64,000 nucleotides of DNA from Lota lota. Lineage: Eukaryota; Chordata; Actinopteri; Gadiformes; Lotidae. The DNA is taken from NCBI GenBank assembly GCA_026745465.1, contig JACYXH010000175.1, forward strand, positions 3,862,001 through 3,926,000, given 5' to 3'. Numbering within the stretch: position 1 is the first letter of the stretch; the number at the start of each line of letters is the position of its first letter. Below the pieces are notes generated by a model. It did no database searches. It saw nothing but the letters and a program-made list of their open reading frames with translations, and was not told where the DNA came from. A program made the position numbers and the translations under genes. This document shows, piece by piece, positions 12,642 through 25,507 of the stretch.

Positions 12642-13016
12642 ATCTGCCAGTTTGCCTATATGTCTGTTGGTCTCTCTTTTTCATCTCTGTGTTTGAAAAC
12701 ATTAAAAATTGGGTAGTGAAAATGTCTGGTACAGCAAATGCATGCCGTATATTATAAAATATTTTATAAAAAAAAAGAAATGAGTTCTACCTTTACACTG
12801 CAAGCTTGCGTCTGTGAATATTCTCATAATCGTCCGAGAATGAGTCCTCCAATGTGTTTATCAATAAACCTTTACAATAAAAACGATTAGGAGGAGCCTG
12901 TGATCAGCAGCCCTTTATGATTCTATAGGGCTAGAGTCAATAGGGCTCTGATAGAGTAAAACATCCTTGGCTATAATGGATTATGTTCCATTAACATGAT
13001 TATTCTCAGGCAGAAG

Positions 13017-13031
13017 TACTCCCTCTGCTGG
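13017..13031 (-). promoter_or_regulatory. Weaker CTCF-like motif
   Basis: The minus strand reads CCAGCAGAGGGAGTA, close to the CTCF core but lacking its GGC. Motif evidence only. Confidence 0.2.
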
Positions 13032-13732
13032 CAACTTCTGTCAATCCAGTCAGGGGGATAACTCAAAGGCACTGCTAAATTTAGCTCTGACATAGAATTA
13101 GCGAGACATTCTGTAGTATAATGGTGGCTGCTGAGTGGTTACTAAGCAACTGGTGCTAGGCAACCTTGTTGGTAAGCATTGATGATGCTTTGGGGAGGTT
13201 GGGGGCTGAATGTGGGTGGGGTCTTTTCAAAATCAAAAAAAGAAAAGGAAAGAAAAAAAACCGTATTGCGTTTTTGAATAATCAAGATGCTTGCAGAGGC
13301 TGTTCGGTGGTACTGGGCTAAACATTGATGCCAGAAATAGGTCCATAGATCCAAAAATAACAGTGCTTCTTTCCCTTCAGATATAGCCGTAGTGCGCTGC
13401 GTTGCCAGTATGACAGAACAGGCTTTTAGGAGGACAGACAGTGTGATAATAAGTGATCATATCACGACACTCCCTTCAAACAGCTGCCCTGAAGTAACGA
13501 CATTCGTTATTATTCTCTCTGGAACGGATGATGGCATCAATTACCATCACAGAGCTGAAGCAGAGATTGACTGCCTTGCTGCATGTTGATTGCAGGCCAG
13601 GGTATGGATCTATAGGCATGCACAGTTCCTCTGCAGGCAGGGCACCATACATTAATTTGCATTTATATGTGCGTATGTGTGTATCTGCAGGTGCTATGAG
13701 TGTGTATGTACGTGTGTGTTGTATGAGGACAT

Positions 13733-13821
13733 ATGCATGCATGCATGCATGCATGCATGTGTATCTGCATGTCTGTGTGTGCCTTATGTGTGTGTGTGTA
13801 TGATGACACAGGCATGCATGC

Positions 13822-13895
<74 letters not shown>
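13733..13895. repeat. (ATGC)n patch followed by (GT)n microsatellite
   Basis: Seven or so ATGC units at 13733-13758, a palindromic repeat, then a GT run of about 70 bp at 13825-13895. Confidence 0.94.
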
Positions 13896-13898
<3 letters not shown>

Positions 13899-14219
13899 GT
13901 AACAACTGGAAGGCCTCCGATAGGACCGCCATTGTCATGTGTGTATATCGTATTCAGTTAAAAAAAGAAAAGTGACTTCAATTGACTTGATACTGAAAAC
14001 TTAAATATATGTATATTTTTTTGAACATAGCCCAAATATGTGTAAACATGACACAGTTTGTTACACTGTTGTTTGTGATAAATTAAGACAGAGTAAAAGA
14101 GAGAAAGAGTGAACCATATAGCAGGATGGGGCTGGTTGTTGGGGTATCCTGTGAGAGCCCGCAAATAAAGGATTGAACTTTGCGTCTTGGCTATATGGTC
14201 TTTTTGGAAAAATAACTTG

Positions 14220-14293
14220 GAAACTACACCTTGATTTAAATCTTCAAGGTGTAGTTTCACCTTGAAATAGGGGGGGGGGGGGGGGGGGGGGGG
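14220..14293. repeat. Perfect 15-bp hairpin followed by a 24-G run
   Basis: GAAACTACACCTTGA (14220-14234) pairs perfectly with 14244-14258 over a 9-base loop. A third partial copy (CACCTTGA) leads into 24 consecutive G at 14270-14293. Confidence 0.9.
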
Positions 14294-14955
14294 TATGACT
14301 ATATATGTTGGGGAGTAAGAGTGAGAAGAAAGTAACAAAGAAAACGTTGATAACACTGAAAAAATATTGTAGCTGGAAAATAACACACACACACTAACTG
14401 TTATCACACATATGGTTTGCGTGAATGTTTGGGAATTTTTTTTGTTTTTACCTACTGCCAATCAGTGACGCATGTTTTTTTTAGATGACAAAATAAATTC
14501 AATGACCAGTACTATACCATGGAGCCATCACCTGACATCTTGACGCCAGCTCTTTAAATATGAATCTCCCATTCATCACCTACAGGAAGAGAGCAAAATG
14601 GAAGACAAAACACAAGAAGGACAAAGTACCACCAATGACGAAGGTGTTAAGAGCCGAGATAATGTGTATCTAATCCAGCCTGTGTTCTGACCACACACAC
14701 ACACAGCCATATGTATGTATGCACACACAAACACACACACTCACACATACCCACACACAAATACTGTGAAAAACACATATGACACAGACACACACACACA
14801 GGTATGGAGTGTGATGTTTATAGAGCAAGGTATAGTCATTTCTGTGAGATTAGTCGACTGTTGGCTGTGAAATAGTCTATTTCCAGCATGGCGGATAGAA
14901 GATTAAGGAATTGTGTGCTTCGACAATTTCAGGTGTGTACGTGCTTGCGGTACGT

Positions 14956-14983
14956 GAGTGTGTGTGTGTGTGTGTGAGCGTGG

Positions 14984-15019
<36 letters not shown>
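14956..15019. repeat. (GT)n microsatellite
   Basis: Two GT runs separated by GAGCGTGGGA. CA-rich scattered repeats also lie at 14694-14800. Confidence 0.9.
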
Positions 15020-15025
<6 letters not shown>

Positions 15026-15150
15026 GTTATTTTGTGTGTCCACTAGATATGGCAACAAAGAAAGTAAACCAAAGTGGTTTAATGAGGTCTATACTTGTAG
15101 AGCAGGTTGATTCACCTTTCTTTTGATACTCACTATTTTACTACTATTTC

Positions 15151-15335
15151 GTCATGTAGCAGACACTTTTATCCAACGTGGCTTACAGTGAATTCAGATA
15201 CTTAATTAAGGGGCAGCAAGGTGGCTATGCCCTGGGAATATGCTAACAAGTAGACTGTGGACATTGGGGTTTGAACACGGAACCTTTCATCTGGGAAACA
15301 CAACCCAACCACTAATCCTAACCTACGTCATACTT
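15151..15335 (-). mobile_element. Decayed tRNA-derived SINE (V-SINE-like)
   Basis: On the minus strand the order is tRNA-like A box (GGATTAGTGGTTGGG, 15304-15318), B-box-like GTGTTCAAACC (within 15266-15284), then the tail GGATAAAAGTGTCTGCTA near 15155-15172. This tail resembles the widely shared fish V-SINE/LINE tail motif. No target duplications were identified. Family is assigned by pattern, not by search. Confidence 0.65.
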
Positions 15336-15339
15336 GGAC

Positions 15340-16080
15340 TGATGATGATGGAACTATTAATTAGGACCTTTTAGATCACCATATAACTGGTGGTTCTTTC
15401 CAAAAGTTATAACTCTCTTTTGGACTCCTTATTGTGAGTATGCGTGAGGGCAGAGCTGGATAGAAATTCTGGAAGTACACTAATTTGAAAAAACATAACC
15501 GAAATGCTTTGAATGTCGAAATATCCTTTTGGAGAAACCCACTCCATTGAAGCCACAAAAATACATGTATGAATAAACGAATGAATAAAGAAATAAAGAA
15601 ACAATGCTGGCTTTGATGTCCGTTGTAAAATAAATACGTCCTTTACACATTGTGGTGATTTTCCACTGCATTTTCCTTGGAACAATAACAAAAGCTGTCC
15701 ATGCCATTAACGCTTTACTCAAGCAAATCATGCCAACTGCATAGGACCTCAAAGAAGCCTTAAGATCAAAGCAGTATCCACATTATGACAGTTCATCTCT
15801 TCTGGCATCCCTCAGTTCTACATGTGATGTATGTACACAATTTTTTTCCCCATTCAGAGCAGTGCTGTGGTGAGGCGCTTTTTCATGTATGTGAAAGGAT
15901 GTTTACTGAGCGTTTCCAGAGCTCTGTTCATCCCCATTAGCCTGTTGGGACGATCGTTCCCTGCCATTAAAAAAATCACCACATGCTGCTTTTGTATTCT
16001 CTATATTGTATTTTTCCCTACACACAATGCACCATACACCATGCACATGAAGGAATGGAAGGCAGGAGTCTCTAGCTCAC
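15340..16080. other. Intergenic, no gene seen
   Basis: Short open frames only; nothing recognisable. Confidence 0.5.
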
Positions 16081-16083
16081 ATA

Positions 16084-16277
16084 AAACACTCACACACACA
16101 CACACACACACACAAAGAAAAAAACACTAAAAAACACGCACACGCAATCATGCACACACAATCACGAACACACTCTGAAACACCGATTTATTTTGGCCTG
16201 AAAGTGTTTTTATTTGATTTCCCCGTGGGCAACAGTGTGATACAATAAATCAAAGACTTTAATAGCTTTTTATACCT

Positions 16278-16320
<43 letters not shown>

Positions 16321-16365
16321 TACAAACACAACCACACACAAACACACACACACATACACACGCAG
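16084..16365. repeat. Clustered (CA)n repeats
   Basis: Short CA runs at 16088-16113 and 16281-16318 with A-rich interruptions and CA-like patches between. Confidence 0.88.
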
Positions 16366-16671
16366 CTACAGGATCATAATTCATTTCACAACAGTCAAAA
16401 GTGCATGAGACCCACAAAGAGAATTGCTAACATAACCCATGCACGGTGAGAAGCTTTAGGCACATGCACAGTAGTACATACAAACGTGCACAAACACATA
16501 CAAACGCCAATGAGTCCATTCCCACAACAGTCCCTTCCAATATCGATTTAAATCCACGAAGGGATGTAATAAGCGATCACTGGGATTGACAATTGGCCAA
16601 GTCATTTACGATGGCATGCAGAGACATATGTCAGATTGCTAGATTGTGGTGGTCTAAACATCAGGACCCAT

Positions 16672-16742
16672 CACACACAAACATTAACACACAAAAACGT
16701 AAACACACGCACATGCACACATGCACACATACACACACACGT

Positions 16743-16798
<56 letters not shown>

Positions 16799-16815
16799 TT
16801 ACACACACATGCATA
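16672..16815. repeat. (CA)n microsatellite
   Basis: Pure CA at about 16744-16789, flanked by interrupted CA units. Confidence 0.93.
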
Positions 16816-18732
16816 CAAATGTATGTGCATATATGACAAACTGATCTGGGTATAATGTGTCCTCTAGGAAACCCTGTTATGTCGTGAAGAAGGTATGTGC
16901 GGGGCCGTCACTGGATATTATGCATGAAATACAGCATCGAAACGTCTCCTGTGTCACCCAACAAAGCATCAAACTGCTCTATAAAGTCCAACAATATTCT
17001 GGCATTTTATTTATATTTTGAATGTGCTGTAGATCCATAAGCACACACCAGAATGGAGCAGATTCTAACACAACGACCTTACTTAATGACTGTAAATGTT
17101 ACAGTAAATTTCAAATTGCATTGAAACTTGAACTGACAGATTGTTATGTACATTTTCTGAATTGTTCATTTTAGATATCTATCCAAGTCATGAATAATCA
17201 TTTTTGATATCATTTTTGGGGGACTTTCTACAATGTGATGTGCGTTTTGCACATTATGTTCCGACAATCATCGCATTCAGTGCTCTGTGACAGCCATTTG
17301 CATAACAGTTTAGATTGCTGGGGTTCTGGGCATGTTGACCCAACACAATAAAAACGAACCCATATAATTTCATTAATTGGAGGAAGCACCCATCCAGCAC
17401 AGGCTATACTGTTAACAAACACTGCCTGCAATGAACATGAACCTTAGAGAGAATCCACAGGAAAACACGTGCACGCAGCTTATTTGATTATTTGTATTAT
17501 TCCCTTGGAAAAGTATTCTCTTTCTCATGTTATTGACTGTATGCTGGCCACGGATTTTTATTTGGGTAATGTCAGAATCTATGTGTTCCCTTCCAGAGGT
17601 TCCATAGAGGTTGACAGTGTTCTCATTTACCGGTCACGTTCTGTTTTGTGTCATGGTTATGCAATGTTTTTGTCTTTACGACTCGGTGTATCGGGCTGGA
17701 ATTAATCACTGTCTGCGGGAAAAAGGTTTGGTAAATATTCAAGGTAAAACTTTTGAGTGTAAACTATTTTTTGAGTTTATTAGTCATTGAATGTGAAAAT
17801 ACATCGTTCAGCTGTTGAGCTCGGTGAGGGTTGATGGAGAGGAGGACTTTTTGTGTTTGCTAACCTCTGCATGTGTTGTTGACTACTTGAAAGGCACAGC
17901 GGCTTTGTCTTTCTCATGCGGCTCTTTATGGCTGCAACAAAATTCGAAATTATTTTTGAACAAAACCTTTCATTGTGGAGAGAAAAGAACGAGGTTGAGA
18001 TGGTGCAAGTGGAATGGAATTAAACAAAAACGTAGCTTGTTCTGAATAATTCGGAAGCAGTAATCGCACATTCTTTACATATTTTCTGTCTGCACAGCAC
18101 ACGGTCGAACAAAAACCACAAAGCAACGGATCTACAAACAGAATAGTCTCATCTAAAACCTGCATTTTTGTCGTCAAGCTGACAAACATTTAGTGGGTGA
18201 GGAGAGCAGGAAGCCAGACTAGAAAAAGCCTCCCGTCTCATAAACTAGACACATCATCTGTATTGCTGTTTTCATTCTAAGGTAGGAACATCTATTTTTA
18301 CATTTCCAAATGGTGTTGGCGCTGAAACTCAAACAACAGGATCACCTAAAACCCGCTAAATCATATCCCTGGGGTTTGGATGTGAGGCCCAGCCACCTCT
18401 CCCTGGTGTGGATGTTTGTTAAAATGTTGGTGATGTCACAAAAAGTCAAGTGGCCAGCTGTGCTGGGCCTGTGTTGTTGCAGGCCGGCTGCTTCGCCACA
18501 GGTAGCCAGGCAACGATTTGCATCCGTGAGTAGTGGTGGCTGCTGAGTCTTCGGTGGCTCGGTACAGATGCCTCTCGATGGCGTCATGTCCAACACATTG
18601 GTTCTAATGGTGAACAGCTCTCTGTAGTAGCACACACACCATAGGATGAATCCAAAGCGGTTGAAATCATTGGAAAATGATTGTTTTATATGAATACGAT
18701 ATAAAACACCAATTCAAGTCAAATGCAAAAAA
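16816..18732. other. Intergenic, no gene seen
   Basis: Unique-looking DNA. The open frames (up to about 97 codons) show no family resemblance. Confidence 0.5.
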
Positions 18733-18880
18733 GGGGGGCAGCCTACTGTAGTGGCTAGGGTGTTTGACTCCCATCCAAAAAGCCCCCAATGACCCCAAGT
18801 CAACCATTGAGCAAGATGCATATTTGTTTCGGAAGGACATGATTCCAGTCATTTTGGACTAAAGCGTCTGCTTTAGTTCA
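18733..18880 (+). mobile_element. Decayed tRNA-derived SINE (V-SINE-like)
   Basis: The head GGGGGCAGCCTACTGTAG leads into an A box TAGTGGCTAGG (18749-18759), then TGTTTGACTCCCA as in fish SINE heads. The B box is eroded. The tail holds GGACTAAAGCGTCTGCTTTA (18856-18875), a variant of the conserved fish SINE/LINE tail. Plus-strand orientation. Confidence 0.6.
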
Positions 18881-19015
18881 AAGTGCATCAGGCTGCAGAG
18901 TTATTTAGGAGTTATGGTTGAATATAAAAGAGTCTCTGTGAAAGTAACAGTAGATAGATATTGAACCAGAAATAGCTCTGATACATCTCGCCAGCAGAAC
19001 AGTTATCTTAAAATA

Positions 19016-19219
19016 ATGACTTCCTCCATGATGTCTTTGTCAGCCCCTCTCTTTGCTAACCTAGCGATAGCAACAATTGTCATCACTGTTACCCCAATAA
19101 TCCAATTAGCACTACAGGCGTTCTTTATACGGAATAATTGGAAACGTGCTATCATGGCTTTCAAAAATAAGCAGGCATTAACTATTGCAGGAGCTAAAAA
19201 TAATAAAAGTCATACATAG
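19016..19219 (+). other. 67-codon open frame with a hydrophobic segment, coding status unknown
   Basis: The frame starts ATG ACT TCC and encodes a long hydrophobic stretch (about residues 8-38) followed by a basic tail (RNNWKRAIMAFKNK). The profile resembles a small single-pass membrane peptide, but length and context give no real support. I do not recognise it, and chance is the default explanation. Confidence 0.15.
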
Positions 19220-19457
19220 AGCAATTTAGGAATGATTTGAAGCAATATTTTGTAATTGAAGCATTGTTTGATTGTTTCATCGATGATTATTTGGTCTTCA
19301 AAGAGGCCTTTTGCTTTGTTTACATTTTCATGAAAAGCCAAACAGGACATTTCTTTTTATGGATATCAGTATGAAGCAGAGTAGTACATGAGTCATGCTA
19401 GACAGCCAATATTGCATGATTTGATTACAGCAATGCTATCTACGCTGTGCACCATGC

Positions 19458-19502
19458 TGTAAGATAAGATACCACTTTATTAATCCTCTGAGAGAACTAC
19501 AG
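19458..19502 (+). repeat. LINE-type 3' tail motif
   Basis: AAGATAAGATACCACTTTAT followed by TAATCCTCTGAGAG resembles the GATAAGATA..TTTATTAATCCC end found in many fish LINE copies. Only the tail is seen here. Confidence 0.4.
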
Positions 19503-19610
19503 ACACATGTGACAAAACCAATATGACCTATGCAAAGATATCTTCTTTTTTCTTCCTGTTAGCACTTAAAAAGAGAAGAGAGCCCTCATGAATAGCTATT
19601 GATTGTGGGC

Positions 19611-19696
19611 TGTGTGCATGCATCTGCGTGTATGTGCATGTGTATGTGTTTGGGCATATGTCCCTGTGTGTGTGTGTTTGTGTGTGTGCAGTTGTG

Positions 19697-19753
<57 letters not shown>

Positions 19754-19940
19754 GTGTGTGTGTGTATGTATGTGTATATGTGTGTGTGTGTGTGTGAGTG
19801 AGTGTATGTGTCTGTGAGCGTGTGTGTGTGTCTGTTTTTGTGGATGGGTGTGTGTATGTGTGTGTGTGTATGCTTACACGTGTTCTTGCCAGTGTGTCTG
19901 TGTGTGTGTACTGTATGCTGCTATGTGTTTCTGTGTGTGA
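19611..19940. repeat. (GT)n-rich block
   Basis: Pure GT run at about 19700-19751 within 330 bp of interrupted GT/GTAT units. Confidence 0.92.
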
Positions 19941-20191
19941 TTAATAATGACATGATCTAAGGCAGGATCCATCAGATCTCCCATCTTCTAAGGTCGGTAT
20001 ACTTACCAGAATTCAGATATTCAATGCATGGACGCATGGTGTATAGATTCAAGATTCAAGAATTGTAATGCTTACAGGATTAAGCGAAAAACAACAGTTA
20101 CAGTGTTTACAATTAAAATAAGCAACACTATTTGCAATAGGGGTAGATATGTATAAATAAGGGATCTGTAAAATGCATTAAAAAAATTAAA

Positions 20192-20194
<3 letters not shown>

Positions 20195-20256
<62 letters not shown>
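20195..20256. repeat. (TG)n microsatellite, 62 bp
   Basis: Uninterrupted TG run. Confidence 0.96.
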
Positions 20257-20260
<4 letters not shown>

Positions 20261-20269
20261 CATAAGAGG

Positions 20270-20680
20270 GTCAGTGTGTGGAACATGGGTGCCCCGGTGA
20301 CATCAGTCCTGATGGCCTGGGGAAAGAAACTCTGTCTCTGTTGCTGCGTGACTGCAGAGGCCCTTGCCTGACCGCAGCCGCTGAGACAGTCCATTATGGG
20401 GTGGGGGGAGCTCTGCAGCTCCAGAGGAGAAGGACTGAAGGATCCTCTGGGACTCTTTGAATTTTTACAGCTGCCTGAGGCTGTAAAGGCACTGCCTTTA
20501 CCACCACAGAGTGCCTGTGTGTGTTGACCATGTCAGATCGTGATGTGGACCCCTGGGAGTTTATAACTGCTCACCCTCTGCCCTCTGCTCTCCTGAAGTC
20601 CACAATCAGCTCCTTGGTTTTGAAGACATTAATGAGGAGGCTGTTGTCCTGGCACCAGAGTGACAGGTCAGCAATTTCCT
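20270..20680 (-). mobile_element. Decayed LINE reverse-transcriptase fragment
   Basis: On the minus strand 20676-20600 reads DLSLWCQDNSLLINVFKTKE, the WC..N.L.IN..KTKE signature of the C-terminal reverse-transcriptase region of fish non-LTR elements. It is followed by a diverged RQCLYSLRQL-stop-KFKESQ match near 20500-20450. Stops and frame changes occur between the pieces, so it is a dead copy. The clade (L2/Rex-like) is a guess from pattern. A perfect palindrome GTAAAGGCACTGCCTTTAC lies inside at about 20484-20502. Confidence 0.6.
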
Positions 20681-20856
20681 CCTGGTAGGAAGTAACCCAG
20701 AACAACAATGGTTCATATCTTTAATGGCGTTCATGGTGATCCTTGTTTGAACTCTCTGGTAATGCAATACTGTGGTGTAGATCTGCACAACATTGGTGAC
20801 ATGGGCATATCCAGTGCCAGATGGACTACCTGCATGGGCACTCACACATACACATG

Positions 20857-20966
<110 letters not shown>

Positions 20967-21008
20967 CACACCTATGCACACACTGGCTGATATTTACCTT
21001 GTTTATCT

Positions 21009-21182
21009 CGCTCTCTCTCTTTCTGTTTCTACCTCTCTGTCTTTCACTCTTTAGCTGCTTTTCTCGATCTCCGACTCTGTCTCTGTTTCAGATTCAAATG
21101 TATCTGTCTCTTTCCCGTCTCTTTATTTTTGTCTTTAACTCTTTCAATTTTTTTCTCACTCACCTACACACACACACACACA

Positions 21183-21213
<31 letters not shown>

Positions 21214-21250
21214 GCACACATCCCCCTACACACACACACACACACACACA
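21009..21250. repeat. CT-rich stretch followed by (CA)n
   Basis: Interrupted CT/TCTG sequence to about 21160, then CA runs at 21168-21184, 21196-21212 and 21230-21250. Confidence 0.85.
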
Positions 21251-21254
21251 GCCC

Positions 21255-22560
21255 TCCATCAGCGCATTGCAGACATCAGCGGATGGTGTGTGAGAAAACT
21301 TGGCACCGGCCTTCGTGAGCAGTCGAGTGAAATGTCTTCTTTTTTTAAATCTAGGTTACTGCCGCGCATTGAATATCATCTGCGTCTCTCCTCTTGTTCT
21401 CATGTGGGAGGTTGACACAGTGGTTTGAAGCGGAGGGTGGATAGACATTACACGCCTCTCTGTGTGGCCCCCTCTGATATGTGTCTCACCGTGGCAGTGA
21501 CACGTCCCCGGGCCCCGGTGATGTACTTCCCCCTCCAATGCTCCCTCTCTTGCTGCCACTGCCGCGCCGTGCTCGACAGTTTGGTTCGTGTTGTTGTGTT
21601 TGTGTGTGACGACCTGTGATGTGATGCGTTGTGTGCTGTGGCTCTTAACGCCACCGCCGCCCTCAACGCGGTCTTCATCTCTGACATGATGCGCCGTGGC
21701 CTGGAGCGCATGCATCCAGCCCAACGCAACGTGGTCATGACGATGGGCCCCTGGGATGGTGGGAAGCTTCCCATGAAGAGACGTTACGTTTCTGCAGCCC
21801 TGTGCACTCGGCATGGGGTCTTTAGGAAGAGCCCACAAAAAAGTGTGAATAAAAACAGTGATATAGTTTGGATTTTACTGCATCAGCTATATCTTAAATA
21901 TAATATGTATATAATGATAATAACAGTATGAAAAAGAACAAGAAAAAGAAGGCATAACAAGAAGGTACCATGAACCAAATGGAAACAGGGAAATACATAT
22001 TGGTTTTAGAGCTTCAATCAATTCTTTTTCATCCAGTCAGTGTGTAACAACCCTTGGGGCAGATTTTAAAATGCTAATGTTGTTTACCTGGCAAATCAAT
22101 CACTTGTGAGGGGGACCATGGCCAATCTGTTTGCGTTGATCTTTTCTACAGCCCTCTGAAACTCGTGCACCACCATCATTTACTGCCGGCGATGAAGAGT
22201 GTGATTACGGCTTTAGAGGAAGATTACATCCCTTTCCCCACCAAGCCCTCTTCGCTCCGATTGGGTTGCACTATGTTGTATGAGAGCAGTCATGGGATGT
22301 GTTTTTTTTTTCCGTTGTTTTTGCACTGCAGTCTGAAAAACACAACCCTGTTTTATTTCCAGAAACACAATGTTTAAATTAATTTTGGTCTCCTTGAACC
22401 AAGGCTATGTTCTCTTGACTAAATACATATGGGCTACTTATGTAATGTAAAGGATGAATCTGGGTCACACGGCCAAGATAAAGCTGTGCTTATGCACGTA
22501 GTCCCAATCCTGAGTGAAAGCAGGGTGTTAGTTGCTGAAGCAGTACTGTTTTTGTGAATC
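21255..22560. other. Intergenic, locally GC-rich, no gene seen
   Basis: 21420-21830 is richer in GC than its surroundings and open for 160 codons on the minus strand (21838-21356) and about 100 on the plus strand (21629-21931). Neither frame resembles a known protein, so neither is called. Confidence 0.45.
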
Positions 22561-22569
22561 ACACAAAGC

Positions 22570-22571
<2 letters not shown>

Positions 22572-22607
<36 letters not shown>

Positions 22608-22660
22608 GTCTCTGTCTCTCGATCTCTGTCTCTCGATCTCTGTCTCTCAAACTCCCTCTC
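22572..22660. repeat. (CT)n with CTGTCTCTCGAT units
   Basis: CT run followed by three copies of a GTCTCTCGATCT-type unit. Confidence 0.88.
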
Positions 22661-23510
22661 TATAAGCAACCCTGATCCAACAGAGACAAAATGCGTTTGC
22701 TAGTTTTGAATCCTGTAAATTCTCCAACTCATGACCTATTCTGCACACCGAGCATCATTGCAGATAGGAACAATCTCAACATGATTGTTTGGCTTAACAA
22801 ATAACAGCCACAGGTGCACATCTGCAATTCTGGCACGACTGTTGCCCTACTGCTGTGGTCTGCACCAGAGGGGTAGTGACATTGAGGTTAATGATTATGT
22901 CTATGCAGATGCCTGTGACATAAATACTGGATGCCACCTAACATCTAGCAGCGATGAACGTATGCAGAGTTCAGGGATGTTGACACAGAAAGTTGAATAA
23001 ATATTACAAGTAGACCGACATTTTCTGAACTCCTGAGTTAGGACTATTGTGGGCTTGGAAGGGATTCTACAGCTGGCTCCTTAATACTAAAGTGAGGGAG
23101 GAGAGGGGCTGGCCTTTGAAGATGATGTAGTCTACCTTCTTTGTGAACCTCCAGGGTAGGGGACAGGAGAGCATATTCACCAATGCCACTCAACCAGCTC
23201 AATGCTAAATGCTAATGGAACTCATTAAGGTCACAACCTTGGAGACGGTACACAATAAACGTTTTTTTGTGTGTTTGTTTTTATGGGTTTTGCATGCAAA
23301 ATGGATTGGATATGAGCATGTGCATGTGCTAATCTCTTGTGCGCCAGACATTATATGTCTGACACAATATGCCGCAGCCCGTGGCGTGTACTAAATGCCA
23401 GGATTATGTCCTCACAGTCATGTTACAAGTTATTACACTTTATCCCCCAACTTATCACTGTCCTCTGTACTGGAAGTCATTCAACACGTCAGGCACTCTG
23501 TGTCTTTTGC
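22661..23510. other. Intergenic, no gene seen
   Basis: Only short open frames without recognisable similarity. Confidence 0.5.
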
Positions 23511-23511
23511 T

Positions 23512-23560
23512 CTCTCTCTCTTCTCTCTCTCTCGCTCTCTCTCTCTTCTCTCTTGATCTC
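23512..23560. repeat. (CT)n imperfect tract
   Basis: CT-rich stretch with TTCT and CGCT interruptions. Confidence 0.85.
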
Positions 23561-23630
23561 TATGTTATGTTTTCAATGTCCTTGCATGTATCAATGTCAT
23601 CCTTGACAACCCCACTCTCGCTCACCTGTC

Positions 23631-23686
23631 CCTACCCCCTCCCCGTCCCAACCCCCACCCTCCCCCAACCTCCCTCCCTCCCTCCC
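23631..23686 (-). other. Candidate G-quadruplex tract (minus strand)
   Basis: The plus strand is almost pure C with single T, A or G breaks; the minus strand therefore carries more than eight runs of three to five G separated by 1-3 bases, well over the four runs needed for a quadruplex. Confidence 0.7.
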
Positions 23687-23969
23687 ATCCTCTGATTTAT
23701 GAGACCTCTCTTGCTCTGTCATTACAGGCTCCAGAAGGGAGCACTGATAGACCGATATGTCACAGCTGTCGCAAAGGCATCGGGTCCCCATGTCCACGAG
23801 CGCGGTGAATATTATGTTGTGTCAGAAAATATAGCCACCAGGAGACCTCATTGAAAGATAAATAATAACAATGAAATAAAGAACATTCAGAGTTATTACT
23901 TTTTGTGGCCGGTTTTAGGTTTGTTTGATTTGTTGTTGTTGTGGAGAGGGTTGGGAGTCCCAAGGCTTG

Positions 23970-24156
<187 letters not shown>

Positions 24157-24676
24157 ACTGTGTACCCACACTAACATATGGTGCCTATCATCTGTCCCAA
24201 GGGTGAATTCCCCTCTCTTTGATGTTCAATACCAACCCTCAAAACAACATAATAAAACTGTTCTGGTTTGACTGCATTGCATTTTAAATACAATTAAGTT
24301 TAGTGCGGTCCTCTGTTCTTGCTTTCTTTGGCTGTGATTTCTGACTCTCTCTCTCTCTCTGTCACTCACTCTCTCTGTTAACATATCTTGCTCTTTATCC
24401 TGACCTCCTTCTCTCTCTCTCTTATTCATTGTTCCTCATTTGCCATTTGTATTTCCATCATGTAAAACATCCAATGGAAAGGCAGTAGTGGCTGCACTTC
24501 TGATTGAACAGCCAGGTCTAGGATCCTGCTGAGCAGCTTCAGTCAGCACCAACACTGGGCATGGCACAAGGTAATTGTTGCAGACAGAGGCTTATAAACC
24601 GACACAGACAGCATGGCAGCATATGTTTACACACACATATATACAGAGATAAATACAAACCCCTCCCTATGAATGT

Positions 24677-24678
<2 letters not shown>

Positions 24679-24749
<71 letters not shown>

Positions 24750-24870
24750 GTGTGCGTCTGTGTGCCTGGTTGTGTCTGCTTCCTTGCTTGTGTATGTGTA
24801 TGTGTATGTGTATGTGTGTGTATGTGTGTGTGTGCATATGCGTGTGCATGTACGTGCTTCAGTGCTAGTG
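24679..24870. repeat. (GT)n microsatellite and decayed flank
   Basis: Pure GT run of about 66 bp, then GTGC and TATG variants. Confidence 0.94.
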
Positions 24871-25115
24871 TTTATATGCCTAGCATTGTGTGCCCGGGGG
24901 GTCATTACAGGAGATTTATTGCAGTTTTTTGTCGGTAATTCAGCTTCAAGTTTACTCTAATCCGTTGCCCTTTGTTCCCCTAAAGCCTAGCTGTGCCTCG
25001 CTCTCCCTGTGATCAGGGACGTCCTCTTCTGAATGTAACTGGTGACATGGTCATTCAACTAAGAACAAATTTCTTTTTTTTTTTAGGCCCACTGTTTTTC
25101 TCAGAGGTTAATATC

Positions 25116-25144
25116 GGTTAGCGTGCCACGGGGGCACACTAACC
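25116..25144. other. Imperfect 12-bp stem hairpin
   Basis: GGTTAGCGTGCC (25116-25127) pairs with GGCACACTAACC (25133-25144) with one mismatch across a 5-base loop. Confidence 0.7.
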
Positions 25145-25418
25145 AAGATTACTTTACGTGCGCGAGGGCGAGAGAGCCCAAAACCACAACTGCTCTGCAG
25201 AATGCAGCACCGCCGGCACTGATGAAATATTTAAACATCTTACGAATCATTGACAGGACCGGGAGGTGAGAAACAGGTTGATGGTCTACCTACATGAATG
25301 AATACAAACCTGCTTCTACACAGCCGTCAAACCAGACAGACAGACAGGCGTGTGTGTGAAACACATTCACACACATGGAAATATAGACATAGACACACAC
25401 CAATACTACTGCTTACAG

Positions 25419-25423
<5 letters not shown>

Positions 25424-25507
<84 letters not shown>

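Noticed and set aside
13958-14461. 167-codon minus-strand open frame
   Set aside because: It runs through the poly(G) tract (read as a proline run) and the hairpin, so it is an artefact of low-complexity DNA.
21356-21838. 160-codon open frame on the minus strand in a GC-richer patch
   Set aside because: Low-complexity His/Thr/Gly composition, no family resemblance, no splice context; the opposite strand is equally open.
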